Assembly: GCF_900129915.1 (NCBI RefSeq)
Contig: NZ_FQXH01000014.1
Location: 1 to 62,439 of the forward strand
Direction: 5' to 3'
DNA length: 62,439 bases
DNA from: Tepidibacter thalassicus DSM 15285
Lineage (GTDB): Bacteria; Bacillota; Clostridia; Peptostreptococcales; Peptostreptococcaceae
A model generated the notes under the pieces. It searched no databases. It worked only from the letters and a program-made list of their open reading frames with translations, and was not told the origin of the DNA. A program made the position numbers and the translations under genes. The first letter of the stretch is position 1, and every line of letters begins with the position of its first letter. This document shows positions 17,934-25,220 of the stretch, in pieces.

Positions 17934-18371
17934 ATGAAAGTAAGAGATATAATGACAAAAGATGTATCATATGTAGATGTAAATTCTAATATAGCAAAGG
18001 CTGCTGATATTATGAGAACTTTAGATGTGGGAATAGTTCCTGTTTGTGATGAAAACAAAACTCCTGTTGGAGTAATAACAGATAGAGATATAGTTTTAAG
18101 AAGTATTACAGATACAGTAAATGCTAATCAAAATGTAGAGAGTATAATGAGCAGAAATGTTGTAAGTGTAACTCCTGATACTGATGCTCATGAAGCAGCT
18201 GAATTGATGGCTAGAAATCAAATAAGAAGACTTCCAGTTGTTGAAAATAACAAATTGGTAGGAATGCTTTCTTTAGGGGATTTAGCAGTTGTAAATATAC
18301 ATGTAAATGAAGCTGGTGAGGCTTTGAGCCATATTTCAGAACCATCAAAACCGGGAAACAAAATGTATTAA
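17934..18371 (+). CDS. CBS domain pair protein
   Basis: A 145-residue cytoplasmic protein made almost entirely of two CBS motifs (about 7-62 and 72-128), which together form a Bateman module that binds adenosyl nucleotides. Repeats begin VRDIMTKDVSYVDVN and VESIMSRNVVSVTPD, and each ends with the characteristic GVITDRDIVLR or VGMLSLGDLA. No effector domain is attached, so the protein probably senses nucleotide level and acts on a partner that cannot be named. It appears monocistronic with a strong terminator behind it, and its ribosome site lies in a possible hairpin. Confidence 0.9.
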   Translation: MKVRDIMTKDVSYVDVNSNIAKAADIMRTLDVGIVPVCDENKTPVGVITDRDIVLRSITDTVNANQNVESIMSRNVVSVTPDTDAHEAAELMARNQIRRLPVVENNKLVGMLSLGDLAVVNIHVNEAGEALSHISEPSKPGNKMY

Positions 18372-18394
18372 AAATATTTATATATTTACAATTC

Positions 18395-18420
18395 AAAGGG
18401 AGCACGTGCTCCCTTTTTGT
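18395..18420 (+). terminator. Intrinsic terminator after CBS gene
   Basis: AAAGGGAGCAC and GTGCTCCCTTT form a perfect 22-bp palindrome, continued by a T tract. Confidence 0.85.
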
Positions 18421-18460
18421 ACATATAATTAATACTATAAAAGGCAAGGAGAGTGGTTAT

Positions 18461-20119
18461 GTGAGTAAAGTAAAAGTTAAAATAATGAATGAAGAAAGAG
18501 AATATAATGTGGGGACTAAATTAATTGATATAAGTAGAGAATATCAGAAGTTTTATAAAAGTCCTATTGTTTTAGGCGTTATAGATAATCAATTGAGAGA
18601 ATTAAATTATCAGTTAGAAAAAGATTGTAATTTAGAATTTATAGATTTAAGTTGTGAAGATGGAATTAGGACTTACATGAGAAGTTTATCTTTTGTATTT
18701 ATAAGAGCTTGTGAGGAGATGTTATCTGGTTGTAAAGTAACTGTTGAACATTCTTTGGGAAAAGGATTATACTGTGAAATACATTATGATAGACCTATAA
18801 ATGAAGTAGATGTAGAAAAAATTCAATCTAGAATGAGAGAAATAATAGAAGAAGATGTACCGTTTGAAAAGAAAAAATTACCTATAGAAGAAGCTATAAA
18901 GATATTTGAAAGCTGTGAAAAAGATGCTAAAGTAAATTTATTTAAGTATAAAGAATCAAAAATAGTTAGTATATATAAATGTGGTTGGATTAAAAATTAT
19001 TTTTATGGATATATGGTTCCATCTACAGGATATTTAAAATTGTTTGATTTAAAGTATTATAAACCTGGAGTTGTAATACTTGGACCTAAAAAAGAACATC
19101 CAAATGAAATTTCTAAATTTGAGCCTCAGCCAAAACTTGCAGGAATATATAAAGAAGCAGAAGAGTGGGCAAAAATAATGAAAGTTGATAAAGTTGCTTC
19201 TTTAAATGATTTAATAGAAAGAGGAGAATATCCGAGTTTGATAAGAACAGTGGAAGCTCTTCATGAGAAAAAAATATCTCAAATAGCTGATATGATAGTT
19301 CAAAACAAAGAAAAAGGAAGACTTATATTAATAGCGGGTCCTTCATCTTCTGGTAAGACTAGTTTTGCTCAAAGATTATCTATACAGCTGAGAGTAAATA
19401 AATTAAGTCCTGTTTCAATATCACTTGATGATTATTTTGTAAATAGAGAAGATACACCTAAAGATGAGGATGGAAATTATGATTTTGAGTCTATATATGC
19501 AATAGATTTAGAACTTTTTAATGAACATTTAGAAAAATTAATACTGGGTTATGAAATAGAAATACCGTTTTTTAATTTTAAAACGGGAAAAAGAGAATAT
19601 ATAGGGAAAAAATTGAAGGTAACAGAAGAACAGCCTATAATAATAGAGGGAATACATGGGCTTAATGATTTGTTGACAAAATCTATTCCAGATGGAAATA
19701 AGTTTAAAATATATGTTAGCGCATTAACTCAACTCAATTTAGATGAACATAATAGGATACCTACAACTGATTTAAGACTTATTAGAAGAATTGTAAGGGA
19801 TCATCAATTTAGAGGTCATAGTGCTGTAAAAACAATACAGATGTGGCCTTTAGTAAGAAGAGGAGAAGAAAGAAATATATTTCCATATCAAGAAGAAGCT
19901 GATGTAATGTTTAATTCAGCTTGTGTTTATGAACTTGCAGTTCTTAAAAAATACGCAGAGCCTTTATTAAAAGAAATAGATAAAAATGTTAAAGAATATA
20001 GAGAAGCAAAAAGACTTTTGAAATTTTTACAGTATTTTGTTCCTATAAAAGAAGAAATAGATATTCCACCAACTTCTATATTGAGAGAATTTATAGGTGG
20101 AAGTAGATTGCTACACTAA
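18461..20119 (+). CDS. TGS-domain nucleoside (uridine) kinase-like protein
   Basis: A 552-residue two-part protein. Residues 1-65 form a TGS domain, and about 66-200 resemble the editing-like (SAD) region of threonyl-tRNA synthetase. Residues about 280-500 are a P-loop kinase of the uridine kinase/phosphoribulokinase family, with Walker A AGPSSSGKTSFAQRL, SISLDDYFVNREDTP and IIIEGIHGLND. It probably phosphorylates a nucleoside such as uridine or cytidine in salvage, but the TGS/ThrRS-like half hints at RNA or amino-acid linked regulation. GTG 18461 follows AAGGAGAG; the ATG two bases upstream runs straight into TGA. It precedes glutaminase by 18 nt, so they may share a message. Confidence 0.85.
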   Translation: MSKVKVKIMNEEREYNVGTKLIDISREYQKFYKSPIVLGVIDNQLRELNYQLEKDCNLEFIDLSCEDGIRTYMRSLSFVFIRACEEMLSGCKVTVEHSLGKGLYCEIHYDRPINEVDVEKIQSRMREIIEEDVPFEKKKLPIEEAIKIFESCEKDAKVNLFKYKESKIVSIYKCGWIKNYFYGYMVPSTGYLKLFDLKYYKPGVVILGPKKEHPNEISKFEPQPKLAGIYKEAEEWAKIMKVDKVASLNDLIERGEYPSLIRTVEALHEKKISQIADMIVQNKEKGRLILIAGPSSSGKTSFAQRLSIQLRVNKLSPVSISLDDYFVNREDTPKDEDGNYDFESIYAIDLELFNEHLEKLILGYEIEIPFFNFKTGKREYIGKKLKVTEEQPIIIEGIHGLNDLLTKSIPDGNKFKIYVSALTQLNLDEHNRIPTTDLRLIRRIVRDHQFRGHSAVKTIQMWPLVRRGEERNIFPYQEEADVMFNSACVYELAVLKKYAEPLLKEIDKNVKEYREAKRLLKFLQYFVPIKEEIDIPPTSILREFIGGSRLLH

Positions 20120-20137
20120 AGAAAAGGGGGCGTTTAT

Positions 20138-21055
20138 TTGAAGGAATTACTACAAGAGATAATAGATAAAAATAGAAAATACACTAAAGAAGGTAATGTA
20201 GCTACTTATATTCCAGAACTTAAAAAAGCCAATAGAGATGATTTGGGACTTTGTATAATTGATGTTAATAATAATATTTATGAAGTTGGGGATTGTGAAA
20301 AAAAATTTACAATTCAAAGTGTTTCTAAGCCTATAACTCTTGCATTGGCTCTTATGGATAACGGAAAAGATAGAGTGTTTTCTAAAGTTGGAATGGAGCC
20401 AAGTGGAGATCCTTTTAATTCTATAATGAAGCTTGAAATTACAAAACCTTCAATACCGTATAATCCAATGATAAATGCTGGGGCCATAGTAATTACATCT
20501 ATGATTAAAGGAAAAAATAATGATGAAAAATTTGAGAGAATGTTAAATTTTTTTAGAAAGCTTTCGGGAAATAAAAATCTAGATATAAATTATGATGTTT
20601 ACATGTCTGAAAAACGTACAGGTGATAGAAATAGAGCCATGGCGTATCTCTTAAAAAGTGAAGGGATACTTCAAGGTGACGTAGAAATGGTTTTAGACCT
20701 TTATTTTAAACAATGCTCTATTGAAGTTACAGTTAAAGACTTGGCGAAAATAGGATTAAATTTAGCACTTCACGGTATAGACATTACAACTGGAGAGAGA
20801 TTAATTGATGAGGATATATCGAGAATTATCAAAACTTTTATGGTAACTTGTGGTATGTACGATGCATCTGGGCAATTTGCAATAAATGTTGGAATTCCTT
20901 CAAAATCTGGTGTAGGAGGAGGAATAATGGGAACTGTTCCAAATAAAATGGGAATAGGAGTATTTGGACCATCTCTTGATAAAAAAGGTAATAGTATTGC
21001 TGGTGTTAAGGTCATGGAAGATTTATCTATAAAATTCGATTTGAGTATTTTTTAA
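20138..21055 (+). CDS. glsA: Glutaminase
   Basis: A 305-residue serine-dependent beta-lactamase-fold glutaminase that hydrolyses glutamine to glutamate and ammonia. The catalytic Ser-x-x-Lys is in FTIQSVSKP (near residue 65), followed by GMEPSGDPFNS, NPMINAGAI (substrate-binding Asn) and the C-terminal PSKSGVGGGIMG. Length matches the family (about 300-310). It starts with TTG behind AAAAGGGGG, close after the nucleoside kinase gene. In an amino-acid fermenter it would feed glutamate into catabolism. Confidence 0.94.
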   Translation: MKELLQEIIDKNRKYTKEGNVATYIPELKKANRDDLGLCIIDVNNNIYEVGDCEKKFTIQSVSKPITLALALMDNGKDRVFSKVGMEPSGDPFNSIMKLEITKPSIPYNPMINAGAIVITSMIKGKNNDEKFERMLNFFRKLSGNKNLDINYDVYMSEKRTGDRNRAMAYLLKSEGILQGDVEMVLDLYFKQCSIEVTVKDLAKIGLNLALHGIDITTGERLIDEDISRIIKTFMVTCGMYDASGQFAINVGIPSKSGVGGGIMGTVPNKMGIGVFGPSLDKKGNSIAGVKVMEDLSIKFDLSIF

Positions 21056-21077
21056 AAGTATTTATATATAAAAAATT

Positions 21078-21106
21078 TTGACAATTGCAATTTAAAATAT
21101 TATAAT
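21078..21106 (+). promoter_or_regulatory. Perfect-consensus sigma-A promoter before the structured leader
   Basis: TTGACA (21078-21083), 17-bp spacer, TATAAT (21101-21106): exact consensus in every element. Predicted transcription start is near 21113. Confidence 0.8.
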
Positions 21107-21112
21107 ATAAAA

Positions 21113-21471
21113 AAATAAATAATAGGTACTTTTAACAGTTAATTAAAATATTTAAAAATCCACAAAAACATATTGGTTATTTTATATATTTTTGATTTGA
21201 TAATATTAGAGTTTGGAGATATTATTTTTAACATATAAGGCAAAATTGCATGGTATTAAAAAACTCGAAGTTATAAATCAAGTAATTACTCTACATTTTC
21301 ATTATGGAAAATTAGTTGCTTGATTAAAAAAAGAGAGGTGAATAAAAGTACCGTTGGCTTGCGGTATAGCATTGTAGAGATATGCTATTATGTACACTAA
21401 TATTTGTAAAAATATTGAGTGTATGAATAAAATCTATAATCTTTATTTATAGATTTTATAAAGCTGATGTT
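21113..21471 (+). ncRNA. Structured leader or small RNA of unknown class (six stacked hairpins)
   Basis: This 416-nt stretch without a gene holds a consensus promoter and then a run of stem-loops: 21200-21225; 21276-21325 (13 bp, two G-U); 21349-21366 (TACCG/CGGTA); 21367-21387 (TAGCAT/ATGCTA, directly stacked on the previous); 21394-21422 (12 bp, one bulged G); and 21428-21458 (12 bp, loop of 7). None ends in a T tract. It could be a long 5' leader controlling the ArsR-like gene at 21472, or a separate small RNA. I do not recognise a known riboswitch core. A 20-codon ORF (GTG 21338, stop ending 21400) also lies inside. Confidence 0.5.
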
Positions 21472-22053
21472 ATGAAGGATATTTTAGTTTTGAGGGATAT
21501 AGAAGAAATAAAGGCAATATCTCATCCTTATAGAATAGAAATATTAGAAGCTTTTGGAGATGAGCCTCTTTCGGCAAAACAATTATCTGAATTATTGGGA
21601 GAACCTCATGCAAAAATAAATTATCATATAAAAACTTTGCTAAATGCAGGTATATTGGATTTAGTTGAGGAAAAAGTGAAATCCGGAATAATAGAAAAAT
21701 ATTATCTTCCAAAGGCAAAAATGGTAGTCATAGATAAAAGTATATTAAATTCAGGTGTGGATAGTAATGTAGCTCAGACTTTAAATCAAGCATCTATTTC
21801 GTTATTTGAAAAAATAAGTGATGATTTTTATAGAGCTGCTGAAAATAATGAAATACAGTCAAAACATGTAAGACATTATAATCAGTATTATTTAACTGAA
21901 GATGAATGTAGAGAGCTTATGGATGTATTGGCTGAGAAACTTGGAGAAATTTTAAAAGATAAAGATAAAAGAGATAGAGAAAATGTAAGACCGTATAATA
22001 TAACTATAATGGGAGTTCCGGATTTAAGAAGAGAGAAAAAAATGAAAAAATAG
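21472..22053 (+). CDS. ArsR-type winged-helix transcriptional regulator
   Basis: A 193-residue DNA-binding protein with an N-terminal winged helix-turn-helix (about 8-80; IKAISHPYRIEILEAF, then LSAKQLSELLGEPHAKINYHIKTLLNAG), matching ArsR/HTH_20 regulators. A charged C-terminal region of about 110 residues has no clear ligand-binding motif. ATG 21472 lacks a Shine-Dalgarno. TTG 21490 (giving LRDIEEIKAIS) has GAAGGAT 8 nt upstream, so the true start may be there. It follows an unusually long structured leader. The target genes are not evident; endonuclease IV and a ZIP transporter lie downstream. Confidence 0.8.
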   Translation: MKDILVLRDIEEIKAISHPYRIEILEAFGDEPLSAKQLSELLGEPHAKINYHIKTLLNAGILDLVEEKVKSGIIEKYYLPKAKMVVIDKSILNSGVDSNVAQTLNQASISLFEKISDDFYRAAENNEIQSKHVRHYNQYYLTEDECRELMDVLAEKLGEILKDKDKRDRENVRPYNITIMGVPDLRREKKMKK

Positions 22054-22086
22054 AGCATCAACAAATTTGTTGATGCTCTATTTTTT
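22051..22086 (+). terminator. Intrinsic terminator after the ArsR-like gene
   Basis: TAGAGCATCAACAAA joined to its exact reverse complement gives a 30-bp palindrome, followed by six Ts. The stop codon TAG is its first triplet. Confidence 0.88.
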
Positions 22087-22127
22087 GGGTATAATTAAAT
22101 ATATTATAACATTTAAGGAGGGAATTT

Positions 22128-22967
22128 ATGTTAATAATTGGACCGCATATATCAATATCAAAAGGATTTTCGCATGCAGCTAAAACAGCTTTAGACATAG
22201 GAGCAAATACTTTTCAATTTTTTACTAGAAATCCTAGAGGGGGAAATGCTAAGAAGTTTGATGAAAAAGATATAGAACAATTTCAGCAAATTAGGAGAGA
22301 AAATAATTTTGGAGCATTGCTTGCACATGCACCATATACTATGAATTTAGGGGGAAAAAAAGACGATGTTTATGAATTTGGAAAAAAAATATTTAAAGAA
22401 GATATTCAAAGAATGGATATGTTAGGAATTGAATATATGTGTTTTCATCCAGGAAGTCATGTTGGTGGGGGTATAGAATTTGGCATAAATAGAATAGTAA
22501 ATGCTTTAAATGAAGCGTTAACAGGAAATGAAAAAATAACTATACTTCTTGAAACTATGTCTGGTAAGGGGAGTGAAATAGGATATGAGTTTGAACAATT
22601 GAGAGAAATTATAGATAAAGTAGATTATAATGAGAAATTAGGAATATGTTTTGATACATGCCATACATTTTCAGCAGGGTATGATATTGTAAATGATTTA
22701 GATGGAGTATTAGAAGAATTTGATAATATAATAGGACTTGATAGATTAAAAGCAGTACATTTTAATGATAGTATGATGCCTTTTAAAAGCAACAAAGATA
22801 GGCATGCTGGAATTGGCGAGGGTGAAATAGGACTTGATTCTCTTATTAATTTTATAACTCATCAAAAACTTAAGCATTTACCATTTTTTTTGGAAACTCC
22901 TTATGATGAAGAAGGACATAAAAGAGAAATTAAAATGATTAAAGATATTGTAAAGTCTAAATTTTAG
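22128..22967 (+). CDS. nfo: Deoxyribonuclease IV (endonuclease IV, AP endonuclease)
   Basis: A 279-residue zinc-dependent AP endonuclease that nicks DNA 5' to abasic sites in base excision repair. The TIM-barrel metal-ligand motifs are complete: [82 protein letters not shown] and FFLETP. Length is the family norm. AAGGAGGG sits 8 nt upstream of ATG. Nth (27486) in the same window would act with it in base excision repair. Confidence 0.95.
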   Translation: MLIIGPHISISKGFSHAAKTALDIGANTFQFFTRNPRGGNAKKFDEKDIEQFQQIRRENNFGALLAHAPYTMNLGGKKDDVYEFGKKIFKEDIQRMDMLGIEYMCFHPGSHVGGGIEFGINRIVNALNEALTGNEKITILLETMSGKGSEIGYEFEQLREIIDKVDYNEKLGICFDTCHTFSAGYDIVNDLDGVLEEFDNIIGLDRLKAVHFNDSMMPFKSNKDRHAGIGEGEIGLDSLINFITHQKLKHLPFFLETPYDEEGHKREIKMIKDIVKSKF

Positions 22968-22999
22968 TTTGTCATATTTTAATTTTAACGGGGAAATAT

Positions 23000-23029
23000 A
23001 AGTATAAAAAATATTTACTTTTTATACTT
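23000..23029. promoter_or_regulatory. 11-bp inverted repeat upstream of the ZIP transporter
   Basis: AAGTATAAAAA (23000-23010) and TTTTTATACTT (23019-23029) are exact complements with an 8-nt spacer, ending 1 nt before the GAGGTG ribosome site. It may be an operator for a dimeric (metal-responsive?) regulator or an RNA hairpin limiting translation. Confidence 0.4.
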
Positions 23030-23043
23030 AGAGGTGCTTGGGT

Positions 23044-23745
23044 ATGAATGCTTTTATAGTGAGTTTAATAACAGGACTTTGCGGTGGAATTGGAGCAATT
23101 CCTATAATTTTTTTAAAGAGAATAAATGAAATATTTGAAGATACAATACTTGGATTTGCAGCAGGAGTAATGACATTTGCAGGAGCGTATAGTTTGATAC
23201 TTCCGTGTATAGAAGATGGTTATGTATTTCAAGCGATTATAGGAATATTGATTGGAGCTTTTTTTATGTATATATTAGAAAAATATATGCCAGATGATAA
23301 GGCATCAGGTAATTTCACTTTAGTTTTGGCAAATATAATTCATAATATACCGGAAGGATTTGTTATAGGAGCAGGATATGAAGCACATGGAAAAGGTACG
23401 GGAATATTGCTTGCTATAGCTATAGGTATGCAAAACATACCTGAAGGCTTAATTGTATCGAATATACTATTGAAAACTCTAAATTCTAAAATTAAAGCAG
23501 TATTATATACTTTTTTAATAGGTTTTGGAGAGCCCATATCAGCAGGTATTGGAATATTAGCACTTGAATATATAAAATATTTAATTCCATTTTCAATGGC
23601 TTTTGCGGGAGGTTCTATACTTTATGTTGTATCAAATGAAATGATTCCTAAAAGCCATTGTAGAGGTAATGAGAAAAAAGCAACGTTTGGTTTTATATTG
23701 GGTTTTATATTTATGATTTTCTTTAAAAGTATAATAAAGGAATGA
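23044..23745 (+). CDS. ZIP family metal transporter
   Basis: A 233-residue inner-membrane transporter of the ZIP (ZupT/GufA-like) family, likely importing zinc or another divalent metal. About eight membrane helices are visible, and the metal-binding helices are ANIIHNIPEGFVIGAGYE and GMQNIPEGLIV, with the conserved His/Asn/Pro/Glu pattern. ATG 23044 is used because GAGGTG (23031-23036) then has 7 nt spacing; TTG 23038 is too close. The inverted repeat directly upstream may be its control site. It ends exactly where convergent rusA ends. Confidence 0.88.
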   Translation: MNAFIVSLITGLCGGIGAIPIIFLKRINEIFEDTILGFAAGVMTFAGAYSLILPCIEDGYVFQAIIGILIGAFFMYILEKYMPDDKASGNFTLVLANIIHNIPEGFVIGAGYEAHGKGTGILLAIAIGMQNIPEGLIVSNILLKTLNSKIKAVLYTFLIGFGEPISAGIGILALEYIKYLIPFSMAFAGGSILYVVSNEMIPKSHCRGNEKKATFGFILGFIFMIFFKSIIKE

Positions 23746-24150
23746 TTATTTTTCTTTGATTTTATAAGTTATTTCATATTTTGAAGCTTCATAAAGTTCA
23801 ATTTCAACTCTTGGATTTTCTTTATCTATGTAGTCAAAAAGAAGAACGGGTTTTAATTGTTTATCATTTTTTATTATTCCACTTTTTTCTATTCCATCAC
23901 ATATACTTTTGGGGTAATTATGTAAATCTCCTATTCGCTTATTAGGAAAATAAAGTTTTAAAATTGTTATTATATTGCCTTCTAAAGCTGGTCCTTGATA
24001 TTGTTTATTTATATATCCTGCTATCATGTTTTCGTATGCTATATATTTTGCGTGTTTTCCTTGTTTAGGCATCCAGGTTTGACCGTGAATATTGCATAGC
24101 TTAAAATTAGATTTACTAATAGGTCTTCCTGGTATAGTAATTTTTATCAT
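23746..24150 (-). CDS. RusA family Holliday junction resolvase
   Basis: A 134-residue protein of the RusA family of crossover junction endodeoxyribonucleases. It begins with the family's KITIPGRPISKSN and has the acidic catalytic region RIGDLHNYPKSICDGIEKSG followed by IIKNDKQL, corresponding to the D.DN..K...D.L...v..DD pattern (the usual second Asp-Asn reads H-N here). RusA genes are common on prophages, but no phage genes surround this copy; similar stand-alone copies occur in clostridial chromosomes. It is convergent with the ZIP gene and divergent from queG. Confidence 0.82.
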   Translation of the reverse strand: MIKITIPGRPISKSNFKLCNIHGQTWMPKQGKHAKYIAYENMIAGYINKQYQGPALEGNIITILKLYFPNKRIGDLHNYPKSICDGIEKSGIIKNDKQLKPVLLFDYIDKENPRVEIELYEASKYEITYKIKEK

Positions 24151-24223
24151 AAAATCACCTCTTTAGTATTTTATATTGTTTTAGTGATTGTAGTCAAATT
24201 ATATTTTAGAAAGGAACTGTTTT

Positions 24224-25117
24224 ATGAAGGAAAAACTAAAATATTTTTGTAAAAATCATTTGAATATAGAAAGTGTTGGAATAGCACATATAGGTCCATA
24301 TAAAGAATTAGAAGAGATATTGAAAGATAGGATAGATAAGGGCTATTATACAGGGCTTGAAGAAAAAGATATAAAAAAAAGAGTAGATCCAAGAATTACT
24401 ATGGAAAATGTAAAGTCTATTGTTGTCTGTTTATTTCCTTATTTCTCGGGAAATGTAAAAAAATCTAATATATCTAAATATACATATTCTATAGATTATC
24501 ATATAATTATAAAAAATAAGCTTGAATATATATGTGAATTTTTAAAAAACAATATAGATAATTTTGAATATAAAGTATTTGTAGATAATGGACCTTTGGT
24601 TGATAGATATCTTGCTAATATTTCAGGACTTGGTTATTTTGGTATAAATAATAATATAATAACAGAAAAATACGGTTCTTACGTGTGTATAGGGTATATT
24701 TTATGTAATTATCCGTTTGAAGCAGATAATCCTATTGATAAAACTTGTATAAAATGTGGATTATGTATAGAAAAATGTCCAGGAGGAGCTATTCTTGGGA
24801 ATTTTGAAATAAATCCAAATAAATGTCTTTCTTTTATAACTCAAAAAAAAGGAGAATTATCAAAAGAAGAGAAAGAAATGTTTGTTAAAAATCCTTCGGT
24901 GTTTGGGTGTGATGTATGTCAAGATGTGTGTCCTCATAATAAGAATGTAGAGTTTACAAATATTGAGGAATTTAAAAGTAATTTAATTTATAATTTGGAT
25001 TATGATGAAATTAAAAATATATCTAATAGAGAATTTAAAAGAAGATATAATGATAGAGCATTTAGTTGGAGGGGGAAAAGTGTTATATTGAGAAATTTAG
25101 AAATTATAAAAGGATAA
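24224..25117 (+). CDS. queG: Epoxyqueuosine reductase-like iron-sulfur protein
   Basis: A 297-residue QueG-type protein. QueG uses cobalamin and two [4Fe-4S] clusters to reduce epoxyqueuosine in tRNA to queuosine. An N-terminal DUF1730-type domain has VDNGPLVDRYLANISGLGYF, with the Asp expected to be catalytic. The double ferredoxin region is CIKCGLCIEKCPGGAIL and GCDVCQDVCPHN, which supplies all eight cluster cysteines. It is somewhat shorter than E. coli QueG (about 380) and lacks the C-terminal HEAT repeat, as in many Firmicutes. The cob genes in this window would supply its cofactor. Confidence 0.85.
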   Translation: MKEKLKYFCKNHLNIESVGIAHIGPYKELEEILKDRIDKGYYTGLEEKDIKKRVDPRITMENVKSIVVCLFPYFSGNVKKSNISKYTYSIDYHIIIKNKLEYICEFLKNNIDNFEYKVFVDNGPLVDRYLANISGLGYFGINNNIITEKYGSYVCIGYILCNYPFEADNPIDKTCIKCGLCIEKCPGGAILGNFEINPNKCLSFITQKKGELSKEEKEMFVKNPSVFGCDVCQDVCPHNKNVEFTNIEEFKSNLIYNLDYDEIKNISNREFKRRYNDRAFSWRGKSVILRNLEIIKG

Positions 25118-25128
25118 GATAAACTGTT

Positions 25129-25174
25129 AAGTCATATGTTATTTTAAATATTTAAAATAACATATGACTTTTTT
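25129..25174 (+). terminator. Terminator made of a perfect 42-bp palindrome
   Basis: Positions 25129-25149 and 25150-25170 are exact reverse complements with no spacer (arms begin AAGTCATATG and end CATATGACTT). A short T run follows. It lies between queG and the Lon-like gene. Confidence 0.75.
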
Positions 25175-25203
25175 CGTGTTAATACATATTATGTATTAAC
25201 ACG
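25175..25203 (+). promoter_or_regulatory. 13-bp perfect hairpin in front of the Lon-like gene
   Basis: CGTGTTAATACAT (25175-25187) and ATGTATTAACACG (25191-25203) with loop ATT, ending 2 nt before GGGAGG. There is no T tract. It is either an operator or an mRNA hairpin affecting translation of the gene at 25221. Confidence 0.45.
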
Positions 25204-25220
25204 AAGGGAGGTTTTATAGT

